Below, one piece after another: positions 1 through 8,416 of a stretch of DNA of 64,000 nucleotides. Numbering within the stretch: the stretch's first letter is position 1; every line of letters starts with the position of its first letter. The position numbers were made by a program, and so were the translations under genes. Source of the DNA: Nostoc foliaceum FACHB-393 (GTDB lineage: Bacteria; Cyanobacteriota; Cyanobacteriia; Cyanobacteriales; Nostocaceae); NCBI RefSeq assembly GCF_014698505.1, contig NZ_JACJTD010000017.1, positions 1-64,000 of the forward strand, given 5' to 3'. The notes under the pieces are model-generated. The model saw only the letters and a program-made list of their open reading frames with translations, made no database searches and had not been told where the DNA came from.

Positions 1-680
1 CTCCCCTTAACTTTACGTGCTAATTTTTTCTGCTTACGTTTGAGGTTTTTCTCGTGTTTGGCAAGGTGTTTAGGATTGTCGTAAAAAGATATTTTCTTGC
101 CATCGGTTACGACAGCAAAGTGTTTTATTCCTAAGTCAATACCGTAAATCTTGCCCTCTGAAACAGTAGGGTTTTTACCTTGTATTTCAGTCAGGATAGA
201 TGCAAGGTATTTGCCAGAAGGCGTTTTACTCACAGTAACAGTTTTGATTTTCCCCTCAATCTGTCTATGTATTTTGGCTTTGATTGCCCCAATATTACCG
301 GGGAGTTTGACATTGCCATCTATAATTTTGACGTTTTGAGGATACTGGATTGACTGTTTTCCGTGCCTGGACTTGAATTTAGGAAATCCAGCACGTTTCT
401 CAAAATAGTTTTTGTAGGCTGTAGTTAGATTCAGTGTCGTAGCCTGTAAAACTTGACTATAACAATCAGCCAACCACGCCGTCTCTTCTGCCTTTTTGAG
501 TGTAGGAAGAAATGCGTTGAGCGCTGCACGGCTAAGTCCTTTCCCCGTCTCCTTATAAGTTTCAATTGACTTATTTAGGGCATAGTTCCACCACCAACGA
601 GCGCAGCCAAAAGCTTGAGCTAGTTGAATTTGCTGTTCCAGTGACGGATATAAACGGACTTGTACAACCTTGTGTAACAC
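1..680 (-). CDS. IS200/IS605-type TnpB (OrfB) transposase, 3' part outside window
   Basis: The reverse strand from a GTG at 680 down to the window edge is one open frame of about 226 codons. It begins VLHKVVQVRLYPSLEQQIQL, the usual N-terminal start of cyanobacterial OrfB/TnpB, then ARWWWNYALNKSIETY, FEKRAGFPKFKSRHGKQ and the RuvC-I segment GIDLGIKHFAVVTDG, whose Asp is the first catalytic residue. TnpB proteins are RNA-guided DNA nucleases that help keep IS200/IS605 elements. The start is supported by a strong Shine-Dalgarno GGAGGTGAT (complement of 686-694), five bases upstream. The remaining RuvC and zinc-finger parts, and any guide RNA, would lie left of position 1. No TnpA gene is seen upstream, so this looks like a solitary TnpB copy. 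Confidence 0.9.
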   Translation of the reverse strand, partial: MLHKVVQVRLYPSLEQQIQLAQAFGCARWWWNYALNKSIETYKETGKGLSRAALNAFLPTLKKAEETAWLADCYSQVLQATTLNLTTAYKNYFEKRAGFPKFKSRHGKQSIQYPQNVKIIDGNVKLPGNIGAIKAKIHRQIEGKIKTVTVSKTPSGKYLASILTEIQGKNPTVSEGKIYGIDLGIKHFAVVTDGKKISFYDNPKHLAKHEKNLKRKQKKLARKVKG

Positions 681-787
681 TCAACATCACCTCCTTGATG
701 TGCTTATTTTACCATAAATACATATTCTGATAAACCACTCAAACAAAACAATTGTTGATTCGTCATACATCTAAGGCACAAGCCTTG

Positions 788-886
788 AATAAATCAGCCC
801 AGCCGTCGCTTTCGCCCTCAAGGCGAAAGCGCCTAAATCTCTCGGTTTTGCCAAAAATATTATTGATACGGCTGGGCTGATTTATT
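788..886. repeat. Nested inverted repeat (19-bp perfect arms, 10-bp inner hairpin)
   Basis: Arms AATAAATCAGCCCAGCCGT at 788-806 and its exact complement at 868-886 enclose a second perfect hairpin, CGCTTTCGCC (807-816) and GGCGAAAGCG (822-831) with a 5-base loop. It lies about 110 bases upstream of the tnpB start. It could be a small non-autonomous mobile element (MITE-like) or a structured end of the TnpB element; the sequence does not decide. Confidence 0.65.
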
Positions 887-1020
887 TATTGGATCTCCCT
901 AATATTTCTTTTTGCTATGCAAAAAATTAATATTAGATGCAATCCTTATCAACCGCCTTATATCCCGCCACTGATTCGGAGTACCAAATTCAGTGGGGGA
1001 CTTACGGCGTAATAGTTAAC

Positions 1021-1047
1021 TAATTACGAATTACGAATTACGAATTA
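1021..1047. repeat. Short tandem repeat (heptamer, ATTACGA type)
   Basis: About three and a half tandem copies of ATTACGA. Heptamer STRRs of this kind are typical of heterocystous cyanobacteria. Confidence 0.8.
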
Positions 1048-1082
1048 TGCCCAGCGTTCGCGTAGCGTGCCGGAGGCAATCG

Positions 1083-3053
1083 TTAATGATATGTTTCTCT
1101 TAAAAAGCTGGCGTAATTTGCCCGAATCGTCATAGTAGTAGGATGACTGACACCTAAAGTTTGTTCACAAATTTTCAAAGCTTGCTCAAACAAGGGTTTG
1201 GCTTTCCTATAGCGTCTTGTATGACGGTAGAGTGCTGCGAGATTGTTAAGGCCAATAGCAACATCGGGATGGTTGTCTCCCAGCAGGCGTTGACTCAGTT
1301 CTAAAGCTTGCTTGTACAAGGGTTCGGCTTTGCTGTAGCGTCTTGTAGATTCGTAGAGTTGTGCTAAATTGTTCAGGCTAGTGGCGACATCAAGATGGTT
1401 GTCTCCCAGCAAGCGTTTTCTCAGTTCTAAAGCTTTTTTAAGCAAGGGTTCGGCTTTGCTGTAGCGTCCTGTATAACAGTACAATGCTGCTAAATTATTT
1501 AGGGTAGTGGCAACATGGGGATGTTCTTCTCCCACTAGGTGTTTCCACAGTTCTAAAGCTTGCTTATACAAAGGTTCGGCTTCGCTATAGCGTCCTGTAG
1601 ATTCGTAGAGTAATGCTAAATAGCTCAGGGTATTGGCAACATCGGGATGTTCTTCTCCCAGTAGCCGTTTTCTCAACTCTAAAGCTTGTTGATACAGCGG
1701 TTCGGCTTCGCTGTAACGTCTCATAGAATCGTAAAGTTGTGCTAAATTATTCAGGCTAGTAGCGACATCAAGATGGTTCTCCCCCAGCAGGCGTTTACTC
1801 AGTTCTAAAGCTTGCTGATACAAAGGTTCAGCTTCGCTGTAGCGTCCTGTAGATTCGTAGAGTCGTGCTAAATTGTTCAGACTAGCAGTCACATAGGAAT
1901 ATTCTAAATCAAGACGATTTTGAGTCAGTTTTACACACTGCTGCAACCAAGGTTCTGCTTGCTGATAAAGTCCTTGGGCTTGATAAAACCAGGCCAATTT
2001 GGTAAACAGAATAATTCGATTTTCATCACTGAGATACTGGAATAGATGGGTTGCAACTTCTGTAATATGTGGAATATGTGGAGTGAGGTGGAGAATATCT
2101 TCAGGATTAGGCTGTTGCGGAATTAGCTTTGCTACCTCTAACATCATCACTGCAAAGTTAGTTTTTGCTTTATCCGCCTCACTTGATTTATCCAACTTCA
2201 TTTGGAAAAGTTGTCGAATCAATGGATTTAGACGATAAGTTTCTTTACTTTTCTGTTGTAGTAAATGTAATTCCAGTAAATCGGCTATAGCTTTCTTATT
2301 GAGTTCTTGTTTTTTGTCATCTTGTATTATCTCAACAGATAAGGGAATGTCAGCTAAGGCACACAAACTTAGCAAACAGCCAAAGTTTTGTGCATTTTCA
2401 TCTAACAGTTCCCAATTTAATTCAAAAGCTTCACCTACACCGTATTCACAAGGCATCAATGAGTTAGCATTGACTACTGTTTCATGTTCCACTCGTTTCT
2501 TCTCTAGCCGCTTCAGCAGTGTTTTCAGAGACAATTCTGGCATTTTATCCAGATATCTTCCCACTAACTCTAACGCTAAAGGTAAATATCCTAAAAATTC
2601 ACAAATTCTTCTCGCAACCCAAGGTTCTTGTTGCAGTCGTTCCTTTCCCACCAGCGATTTTAATAATTTCATCGCCGCCAATGGTTTGAGGACATCTAAT
2701 TCGCTATTATATTTTGCACTCAGGTAAGCTCGTAACTTTTCTAGTTTGTCCTGACTGTTGGAAGTTGCTAATTCAGGATAATTCTGGGCAAATTTGTCAT
2801 ATACCTCACTAATCCACTTTCTGAAAGCAGCAACATCAACGTTTAATTCGCTGGCAAGTTTAGTTTCACTTTTACCTAAATTTTCAGTCTTAAAATACTT
2901 TGCAAAAGCTGCCGTTTGCTCTAGAGATAAGCCATTCTTAGCAGCTTCTTTGGCTAGAAAATTAGCCCATTTCATAAACAGCTTGTGAACTTTATTTTTA
3001 ATTCTACTTTCTCTCGATTTGGAAATCTCCCCTCTTTGGCGTAGAAATACCAT
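1083..3053 (-). CDS. TPR protein derived from an NB-ARC STAND protein, ATPase core missing
   Basis: 656 residues. Residues about 30-115 (LSLEQTAAFAKYF...KSETKLASELNVDVAAFRKWISEVYDKF) match the helix-turn-helix-like N-terminal domain found on many Nostoc NB-ARC/TPR proteins. Residues 121-170 then read VLKPLAAMKLLKSLVG...CEFLGYLPLALELVGRYL, the distal end of an NB-ARC domain with its GxPLAL motif. The P-loop and Walker B region that should lie between them is absent. From about residue 375 come six to seven 42-residue kinesin-light-chain-type TPRs (RYSEAEPLYQQALEL...LLGENHLDVATSLNNLAQLY). The protein probably keeps a protein-binding scaffold without ATP-driven switching. ATG at 3053 is the longest start; the ATG at 2975 (MKWANFL) is an alternative because the first 26 residues look unlike family members. 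Confidence 0.85.
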   Translation of the reverse strand: MVFLRQRGEISKSRESRIKNKVHKLFMKWANFLAKEAAKNGLSLEQTAAFAKYFKTENLGKSETKLASELNVDVAAFRKWISEVYDKFAQNYPELATSNSQDKLEKLRAYLSAKYNSELDVLKPLAAMKLLKSLVGKERLQQEPWVARRICEFLGYLPLALELVGRYLDKMPELSLKTLLKRLEKKRVEHETVVNANSLMPCEYGVGEAFELNWELLDENAQNFGCLLSLCALADIPLSVEIIQDDKKQELNKKAIADLLELHLLQQKSKETYRLNPLIRQLFQMKLDKSSEADKAKTNFAVMMLEVAKLIPQQPNPEDILHLTPHIPHITEVATHLFQYLSDENRIILFTKLAWFYQAQGLYQQAEPWLQQCVKLTQNRLDLEYSYVTASLNNLARLYESTGRYSEAEPLYQQALELSKRLLGENHLDVATSLNNLAQLYDSMRRYSEAEPLYQQALELRKRLLGEEHPDVANTLSYLALLYESTGRYSEAEPLYKQALELWKHLVGEEHPHVATTLNNLAALYCYTGRYSKAEPLLKKALELRKRLLGDNHLDVATSLNNLAQLYESTRRYSKAEPLYKQALELSQRLLGDNHPDVAIGLNNLAALYRHTRRYRKAKPLFEQALKICEQTLGVSHPTTMTIRANYASFLRETYH

Positions 3054-3212
3054 TTACATAAAAACATTTAAAAGCAGTAGCTTGCCATTAGGCATGGTTA
3101 TTTGAGCCTTTGAACCTCAAATTTCGAGTTTTGTACTCAACAATGGCTATGCGATGTCTACGACGGACTATTCGGAGTTGCACTTTTTTAAGTATTAGCA
3201 TGAGACGCTTAC

Positions 3213-3251
3213 CGTTCGCGTAGCGTCTGTCTGCGACACGCTGCGCGAACG
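3213..3251. repeat. Palindromic repeat, CGTTCGCG(T/C)AGCGT arms
   Basis: Arms at 3213-3226 and 3238-3251 are inverted copies with one mismatch in 14. The same motif occurs at 1055-1068 and, diverged, near 4153. It belongs to a dispersed REP-like family. A diverged copy of another palindromic family (the 29-bp element at 36961) lies just upstream at about 3151-3175. Confidence 0.65.
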
Positions 3252-3261
3252 CAGAGAAGAT

Positions 3262-3297
3262 ATCGCAGTTTGAAGTTATAATTGATGGCGCTCGCTA
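3262..3297. repeat. Direct repeat copy A flanking the toxin-antitoxin pair
   Basis: 36 bases matching 4197-4232 at 32 positions in the same orientation. The two copies bracket the UPF0175/DUF3368 module. Confidence 0.7.
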
Positions 3298-3342
3298 TTC
3301 CCATGCTTATTGTTTGAGTAAATTGACCAAACTATCGGATAA

Positions 3343-3777
3343 CTACAAACCAGCGTCACGCAAAGCTTGAATTTTAGGAGATATGCTTGGGATTAGTCCA
3401 CGTCTTTTTGCTAATATCAGCAAGCCTCCTGTTCTGATAGTAGTAATACCTAAAGCTTGACCACAACGCCGTGCTGCCCTATCGTCAACAATAACGGCAC
3501 AGTCGGAATTTTTTAGTGCCAAACTCAATACTTGTGATTCTCCCTTTCCTAAATCCCAAGCTGCTACTTCAGGAGCAATAGCATTAACTTCTACTGGTTG
3601 TATCCAAGAAATACTGGGTAATTGTGTTGATGCAACATCATCTTTTGTTGTGACTTCTTCAAAAACACCTGATGGAACTAAAATTTCTGTGAATAATTGT
3701 GGAATTAATTCTGCTTGCTGACTTTTCAAAAGAACAATCAAAGGCGAGGAGTTAATAACTACACAATTAATCGACAT
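3343..3777 (-). CDS. DUF3368 PIN-like toxin
   Basis: Predicted ribonuclease toxin of the DUF3368 (PIN-like) family. The N-terminal VVINSSPLIVLLK carries the first acidic/Ser motif of the fold; AAWDLGKGESQVLSLAL and CAVIVDDRAARRCGQALGI supply the further acidic residues, and TIRTGGLLILAKRRGLIP is the family's C-terminal signature. I chose the ATG at 3777 (MSINCVVI) because homologues begin there; an upstream ATG at 3789 is possible. The start overlaps the 3' end of the UPF0175 gene, as expected for a translationally coupled type II toxin-antitoxin pair. Confidence 0.85.
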   Translation of the reverse strand: MSINCVVINSSPLIVLLKSQQAELIPQLFTEILVPSGVFEEVTTKDDVASTQLPSISWIQPVEVNAIAPEVAAWDLGKGESQVLSLALKNSDCAVIVDDRAARRCGQALGITTIRTGGLLILAKRRGLIPSISPKIQALRDAGL

Positions 3778-4021
3778 TTGCCAGTTCATGGGCTAACTCT
3801 TGGGCAGTATATTGCATAAAGTCTACTTTGTAGCGTAATAATGCATTAATAAATTCAGCACGAGTTAGTCCAGCAATCTCTGCTGCTTTGGCTTGTGAAA
3901 TGTCACCTAATTCATACCATTTAACTGCTGCGGCAATTCGCATTTCTTGGATAAATTCTTCAGGATTTTTACGAAGTGCTGAAAATACTGTTTCTGGTAA
4001 TTGGATTGGTACTGTTCGCAT
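3767..4021 (-). CDS. UPF0175 antitoxin
   Basis: 84 residues: MRTVPIQLPETVFSALRKNPEEF followed by MRIAAAVKWYELGDISQAKAAEIAGLTRAEFINALLRY, the UPF0175 signature with a predicted helix-turn-helix over about residues 40-65. These proteins are the DNA-binding antitoxins upstream of DUF3368 toxins and normally repress their own operon. Here it overlaps the toxin start by 11 bases. Function is inferred from family and context. Confidence 0.88.
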   Translation of the reverse strand: MRTVPIQLPETVFSALRKNPEEFIQEMRIAAAVKWYELGDISQAKAAEIAGLTRAEFINALLRYKVDFMQYTAQELAHELANVD

Positions 4022-4196
4022 AAATAGATCCTCAAATTTGGTGTTTGGAATTTGAAATAAGTAAGCGATCGCTCTATGTTTCAGTTTAATTTAGAGATGT
4101 ATGAGCGATCGCCCTTTGCTAATGAGCATGAGAATCGAACCGCAAAGGACGCATTCGCGCAGCGTCTCGCAGAGAAGGAAGAGAGAAGAAGGAGCG

Positions 4197-4232
4197 ATCG
4201 CTGTTTGAAGTTACAATTGATGGTGATCGCTA
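4197..4232. repeat. Direct repeat copy B flanking the toxin-antitoxin pair
   Basis: Matches 3262-3297 (32 of 36 identical, same orientation), preceded by an AGAGAAG-rich stretch that also resembles the region before copy A. It includes a HIP1 site at about 4194. Confidence 0.7.
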
Positions 4233-4286
4233 GCGATATGCTTATCTTAAAAATCTTGCATAATTTCTCTGAACCGTCATCTGAAG

Positions 4287-6245
4287 CTAAGGTGACTGAT
4301 TTAACACCCACTTCAACCATTGCCTAAAAGAACTTATAGTATTCAAATGATGAACTCCAGGTGCACGGATGGCGGCGAGTCCATCAACGGCGACTAATGC
4401 AGCATATTGCAAGCCCAAAAAACTATCAACGGCGGCATAAGGGCCACCTAAAGTAATAGCTCCAGCAGCATACATTTGACCGTTCCCACTACGCATTTCT
4501 ACTAATTCAAAATTGTTCGCTACAGTCAATCTCCCCAAGTGATTCACTGGGAGATTGTAATGTTTCACCAAATCCGCTATTAGAGGATTGGCATCTACTT
4601 TGGCATCCAGTCCAGTAGCATCAACAATAAAATCAGCTAGCAATTTCATTTCCCCAAAGCTTTGTTCTCTGATATGTGTAATAGTCCGGTTTTGGGCATC
4701 TCGTTCCACATCCAGAACCTCACCAAAGGTAATTTGATACCAGCCTTCGCTTATCCCTTGGGCAGTAATTTGCTGCCAGTCGTGGCGGTCGGCGGTGGTA
4801 GTTCCACCCCAGTCTGCTAATAAACGTTTGCGTTCATCGGGGGTGGCTTTTTCTAACATTGCCCGGAGTTCGCCGCCCCAACAGGCTTTCGGCCAGTTAA
4901 AGGGTTGAAATTCGTAATGATTTTTGACTAGGCGCTGGGTATTTTGAAATTTGTTGCCTTGAGGTTTAGGCGATCGCATTAAATGCAAAACTGCAATATT
5001 CCGATTTCGCTTTCTAGCTTCGTAAATGCGTTGAATAATCCGCGAAGCCACAATTCCCCGCCCACGAATCAATACTGTCCCACCATGTTGCTCTAGTTGC
5101 TCATAAACATGATCATGGGCTTCATAAGCATTAACTACAGATTTAAAATCTTGATATTTTTCTCTATAAGCTTGCAAATCTGGAAGAAACTGAATTGCTG
5201 GATATCCAGTAGCTAAATGTAAATAACGACTAACTAAAAAAGCATAATTTCCAGGGGCACGAGAATAGGCTACACAATACCTGCCATCATCAGTTTTGCG
5301 AATTCCCCTAACTCGCCCATAGCGATAAATTTGATTCCAGGCAATACGCTTCGCTTCCCTATCTATGGAATCAAAGACATTACCCGCACGGGGAGTATAA
5401 GTTTCTGCAAATGTTGGTTCAGCAAACACTTGCCACAAATACCTGAATGCTGATTTCATCTGTCCCTTGCTACAATCGTGCCAAGCCTCACGCAAGGCAT
5501 AACTAGGCCAGCCCCAAATATTATCAGGACAAGAGTCAGAATTAGAACGCAGTCTTTCATATAAGGGAATTTGTGAATTCAGACACAGGCGCTTATAACG
5601 AGCATAAGGCTCTGCCTCTAATCCCAAAGCCACAATTTTGTCAGCACGCACACCACTAATTCGCAGCAAATCAACCCAAACGAAGCTACCCAGTCCCGCA
5701 CCAATCGCTAGATAATCAGATTCATCCACTGGTAATCCTGTAGCATGAAGTGCTTGCACAGCGACATTTTGTGCCTGAAACGCTAATGGCGGGAAATTAC
5801 TTGCCACGGGCGTTAGCGGCTGGACTACAGGCAAGCTGGGGTCTGGAAGATTAGTATTTGCGTTGAAATGAATCGTTGAAGGAGGGCTGGTATCTGGTGC
5901 GGATACGTTAACAGCAAATGTCACTGTGATCACATAGGGGCCAATTTGTAACGTATCGCCATTAGCCAGAACACTACGCGTTTGTGGTTGACCGTTGACA
6001 TATACACCGTTAACGCTGCCTTGGTCAATCACCACCAGATGGTCTTGTTCCCAGTCAATTAGGGCATGGTAGCGAGAAACTTCGTTACTGTTAAGCAGCA
6101 TCCTAGAAACGCGCACTCCCCTGAGGTCAGCAGGTAAGCGAGCGAATTCTCGACCAAAAGCGATCGGCATATTCAACCTTGGTTCTCGCCGTTCACCCGT
6201 TGCTGGTTCTTCCCAACTCAATTGGATTTGTAAGTCATTAGTCAT
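4287..6245 (-). CDS. FHA domain fused to FAD/NAD(P)-binding oxidoreductase
   Basis: 652 residues. An N-terminal FHA domain (about 25-110) shows FGREFARLP, SRMLLNSNEVSRYHALIDW, DQGSVNGVYVNGQ and NGDTLQIGPYVITV, so it should bind phosphothreonine peptides. A Pro-rich linker leads to a Rossmann-type dinucleotide domain with GAGLGSFVWVDLLR near residue 182. Later ATGY, RGRGIVASRIIQRIYEA and VDATGLDA segments resemble flavoprotein monooxygenase/reductase folds, and AAGAITLGGPYAAVDSFLGLQYAA ends the nucleotide domain. The gene lies 81 bases downstream of another FHA gene, so both may respond to the same Ser/Thr kinase. The substrate cannot be read from sequence. Confidence 0.85.
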   Translation of the reverse strand: MTNDLQIQLSWEEPATGERREPRLNMPIAFGREFARLPADLRGVRVSRMLLNSNEVSRYHALIDWEQDHLVVIDQGSVNGVYVNGQPQTRSVLANGDTLQIGPYVITVTFAVNVSAPDTSPPSTIHFNANTNLPDPSLPVVQPLTPVASNFPPLAFQAQNVAVQALHATGLPVDESDYLAIGAGLGSFVWVDLLRISGVRADKIVALGLEAEPYARYKRLCLNSQIPLYERLRSNSDSCPDNIWGWPSYALREAWHDCSKGQMKSAFRYLWQVFAEPTFAETYTPRAGNVFDSIDREAKRIAWNQIYRYGRVRGIRKTDDGRYCVAYSRAPGNYAFLVSRYLHLATGYPAIQFLPDLQAYREKYQDFKSVVNAYEAHDHVYEQLEQHGGTVLIRGRGIVASRIIQRIYEARKRNRNIAVLHLMRSPKPQGNKFQNTQRLVKNHYEFQPFNWPKACWGGELRAMLEKATPDERKRLLADWGGTTTADRHDWQQITAQGISEGWYQITFGEVLDVERDAQNRTITHIREQSFGEMKLLADFIVDATGLDAKVDANPLIADLVKHYNLPVNHLGRLTVANNFELVEMRSGNGQMYAAGAITLGGPYAAVDSFLGLQYAALVAVDGLAAIRAPGVHHLNTISSFRQWLKWVLNQSP

Positions 6246-6290
6246 TGGTCATTAGTCATTGGTCATTAGTTATTGGTCATTAGTCAAGAG
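6236..6290. repeat. Short tandem repeat (GTCATTA/GTCATTG)
   Basis: About seven alternating heptamers GTCATTA and GTCATTG between the two FHA genes. The first copy overlaps the start codon region of the downstream gene. Confidence 0.8.
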
Positions 6291-6326
6291 TTAGGAATTC
6301 TTCCGCTGCTTCCCCTGCCCTCATTC

Positions 6327-6878
6327 TCAACTACTCGGTGCTACCAACACACTTACTGCCGCAGCTAAAGATGTCCCACACCAATGACAGCCAATTTGTA
6401 GATTTTCTCCTGGGGAAACTTTATGACATTTGGGGCATTCTAAGCCATAAACTCCGGGCAGTGGTGCGGGGGGTATTGGTGGATGGTGGTGATGTCCGAT
6501 ATTTACTGGTGGATGGGGTGGCAGCAAAATTGTTGCTGGAATGCTACCCGTGGAAACGCTAGTAACGTTGAGTTTTATTTGTCCCAAAGTGATACTAGTG
6601 CCCTGAGTTAAAGGCATTTCACCTTGGACTAATTGCCGTCCATCGATAAGGGGGGGATTTTGCGATCGCAAATTCCTGATATAAAAGCGCTGTTGCTGGT
6701 GATGAAAAAATATTTCAACGTGCAGACCGGAGACAGTGGGGTGACTCAGAACAATGTCGCACCGGAGGGGGTCACGACCGATACGGACAGTACCATGATT
6801 TTGACTTGGCTGTTGTTCGTAAATGTTCTGAGTTTTATCTTGGCCTGCATCGTGCCACTGTAAAGTTAGTGCGTTCAT
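6327..6878 (-). CDS. FHA domain protein with C-terminal zinc ribbon
   Basis: 183 residues. FHA domain at about 30-110 (VRIGRDPLRCDIVLSHPTVSGLHVEIFF, FYIRNLRSQNPPLIDGRQL, GTSITLGQIKLNV) with the conserved Gly-Arg and Ser-x-x-His. A Pro/His-rich linker (HHHHPPIPPAPLPG) follows, then a CPKC...CHWC zinc-ribbon at about 149-167. The Ser/Thr kinases in this window also carry short zinc ribbons, a common arrangement in cyanobacterial signalling. Probably co-transcribed with the FHA-oxidoreductase downstream. Confidence 0.85.
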   Translation of the reverse strand: MNALTLQWHDAGQDKTQNIYEQQPSQNHGTVRIGRDPLRCDIVLSHPTVSGLHVEIFFHHQQQRFYIRNLRSQNPPLIDGRQLVQGEMPLTQGTSITLGQIKLNVTSVSTGSIPATILLPPHPPVNIGHHHHPPIPPAPLPGVYGLECPKCHKVSPGENLQIGCHWCGTSLAAAVSVLVAPSS

Positions 6879-6985
6879 TGTTCTAACTTCGTAAATCGTA
6901 TTTAGCTACTTCAACTTCCTTCTGTGCGATTCCTAACATGATTGAGTAGGCGCAAGCAAGTATTTAGAAAAAACTTCAACAAGCT

Positions 6986-7651
6986 TTATTTCGCCGACGC
7001 TAATTTATCAGCAATGCGTGTAGTTTCTGGCAGCCGATATTTTGGCGTGCAGCGCAATACATAGTCAATTGCTGTCGGTAAACTAATTCGATGACCACTG
7101 GAGATGTACAGAGGTTTTACTCCTGTGCGCGATCGCAAAACCACCCCAATGGTTTCACCGTTATATATCAGTGGTTGCGTGCTGCCTTTGGTTTCTGCCA
7201 ATTCCTCATGCTTACCTAGCAACCTAGACTTAGCTACACCAATTGTTGGCATATCTATAAGTAACCCTAAATGGCTAGCTATACCTAATCTGCGGGGATG
7301 AGCAATTCCCTGACCATCACACAGAATGATATCTGGTATTGTTTTAATCTTTTCCAGGGCATCGAGGACGGCTGGAATTTCCCGAAATGAGAGGAACCCA
7401 GGAACATAAGGAAAGGTCGTAGGACGGTGTGCTAGGCTTGTCTCGATTACTTGCAAATCAGGAAAACTCAGTACTGCCACAGCTGCACGGCTAATAGTTC
7501 CATCAGCTTCAAAACCCATATCCACTCCAGCGACGTACTGGATAGGTTCTTGCAATTGATCCTCAGTAATTACTTGATCTCGCAACTTTTCTTGGATAAC
7601 TATGGCTTCTTCCAGCGTCGAGGGCCAAGCATGATCTCGATAAAACTTCAT
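6986..7651 (-). CDS. nfi: Endonuclease V (deoxyinosine 3' endonuclease)
   Basis: 221 residues covering the whole family length. Catalytic acidic residues are visible as AGVDMGF (Asp44), FPYVPGFLSFRE (Glu91, with the base-wedge PYVPG motif) and ILCDGQG (Asp112). The IAHPRRLGIASHLG and GVAKSRLLG segments are also characteristic. The enzyme nicks DNA at the second phosphodiester 3' of deoxyinosine, starting repair of deaminated adenine. Monocistronic on the minus strand by spacing. Confidence 0.96.
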   Translation of the reverse strand: MKFYRDHAWPSTLEEAIVIQEKLRDQVITEDQLQEPIQYVAGVDMGFEADGTISRAAVAVLSFPDLQVIETSLAHRPTTFPYVPGFLSFREIPAVLDALEKIKTIPDIILCDGQGIAHPRRLGIASHLGLLIDMPTIGVAKSRLLGKHEELAETKGSTQPLIYNGETIGVVLRSRTGVKPLYISSGHRISLPTAIDYVLRCTPKYRLPETTRIADKLASAK

Positions 7652-7894
7652 ATTTCAAATTGGAATTAAACTGATTAATATTAATCCTGTTAATTTGGCA
7701 AGCACAAAAACACTAGTTTTTGATTTCAAGACAGAGAAAATATAATTTTTGCAAAAGTCCGTGAAAGACTATCTTTATAGTAGACATTTTAGCCCAGCTT
7801 AGTTGATATCTTGCATCATAATGTTACTTCAGGCTGTCAAGAGGGAATCCTGAGAATATAAGTTTATTTTCCCAGAGTTTTTCTTTTACTGGTT

Positions 7895-8416
7895 ATGACA
7901 CAGCCAAATATTCTAAAACTTGCAAAACAGGGAGATGCAGAAGCGATCGCATCTCTGATGAACCGCCACCTACACGCCAAAGGGATAACTGCAACAGTTG
8001 CCTTTAAAGATGCTTGTTTAGAGGTAATGCTAGAATCTGTCCAAGTACCAAATCAGCAAATTTTAGTTCCATTTATACGCAAAGGGTTAACAGCTTTAGG
8101 GGCTGCATCTGTTGAAATAGTGAAAGTTTATGGACAACAAACTGGTAAGGAGTTTCCAGCTTGGAGTAAAGAGTTTGATTTAGGCATAGTAGAAGCTGAA
8201 ATAGAAGTAGTAGATAATGAACAGTCTTCTAGTAATCCTCAAACTCTAACCATTTGTATTAACTTAAGTGGTGATACTGCACAGGGATTAACAAACCAAG
8301 ATTTTGAATTTATTGCTAATCAAATCAGCGCTGATATTTTATCCTCTTGTACCGACGTTTTTATTCAAAAAGTAAGCATTAGCAATGGTAGCTCCGTGAT
8401 TACAAAAGAACGCTAG
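7895..8416 (+). CDS. Conserved cyanobacterial protein, unknown function (first of tandem pair)
   Basis: 173 residues. The N-terminal half (MTQPNILKLAKQGDAEAIASLMNR, KGITATVAFKDACLEVMLES, VPFIRKGLTALGAASVEIVKVYGQQTGKEFPAW) is a roughly 85-residue domain that I recognise only as recurrent at the N-terminus of many cyanobacterial proteins; it has no established function known to me. The C-terminal half is less conserved and acidic, with no membrane segment. Its upstream 60 bases and its coding start are duplicated at 8540-8600, so it is one half of a tandem duplication. Confidence 0.8.
   Translation: MTQPNILKLAKQGDAEAIASLMNRHLHAKGITATVAFKDACLEVMLESVQVPNQQILVPFIRKGLTALGAASVEIVKVYGQQTGKEFPAWSKEFDLGIVEAEIEVVDNEQSSSNPQTLTICINLSGDTAQGLTNQDFEFIANQISADILSSCTDVFIQKVSISNGSSVITKER

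Larger units (their letters stand above)
681..1082. other. Intergenic stretch with hairpin element and STRR
   Basis: 402 bases with no convincing gene. It holds the nested inverted repeat at 788-886, the heptamer repeat at 1021-1047, and at 1055-1068 a copy of a CGTTCGCGTAGCGT palindromic-repeat motif that recurs near 3213, 3238 (inverted) and 4153. Confidence 0.6.

Noticed and set aside
2299..2727. 142-codon plus-strand ORF opposite the TPR gene
   Set aside because: It is antisense to a clear protein with domain matches; the Ser/Cys-rich composition is typical of a shadow frame.
4076..4327. 83-codon plus-strand ORF
   Set aside because: It is read through the REP-like and direct repeats (HIP1 and GCAGCGTCTCGCAGAG stretches) and overlaps the 3' end of the FHA-oxidoreductase gene; its peptide is the kind that dispersed Nostoc repeats give in any open frame.
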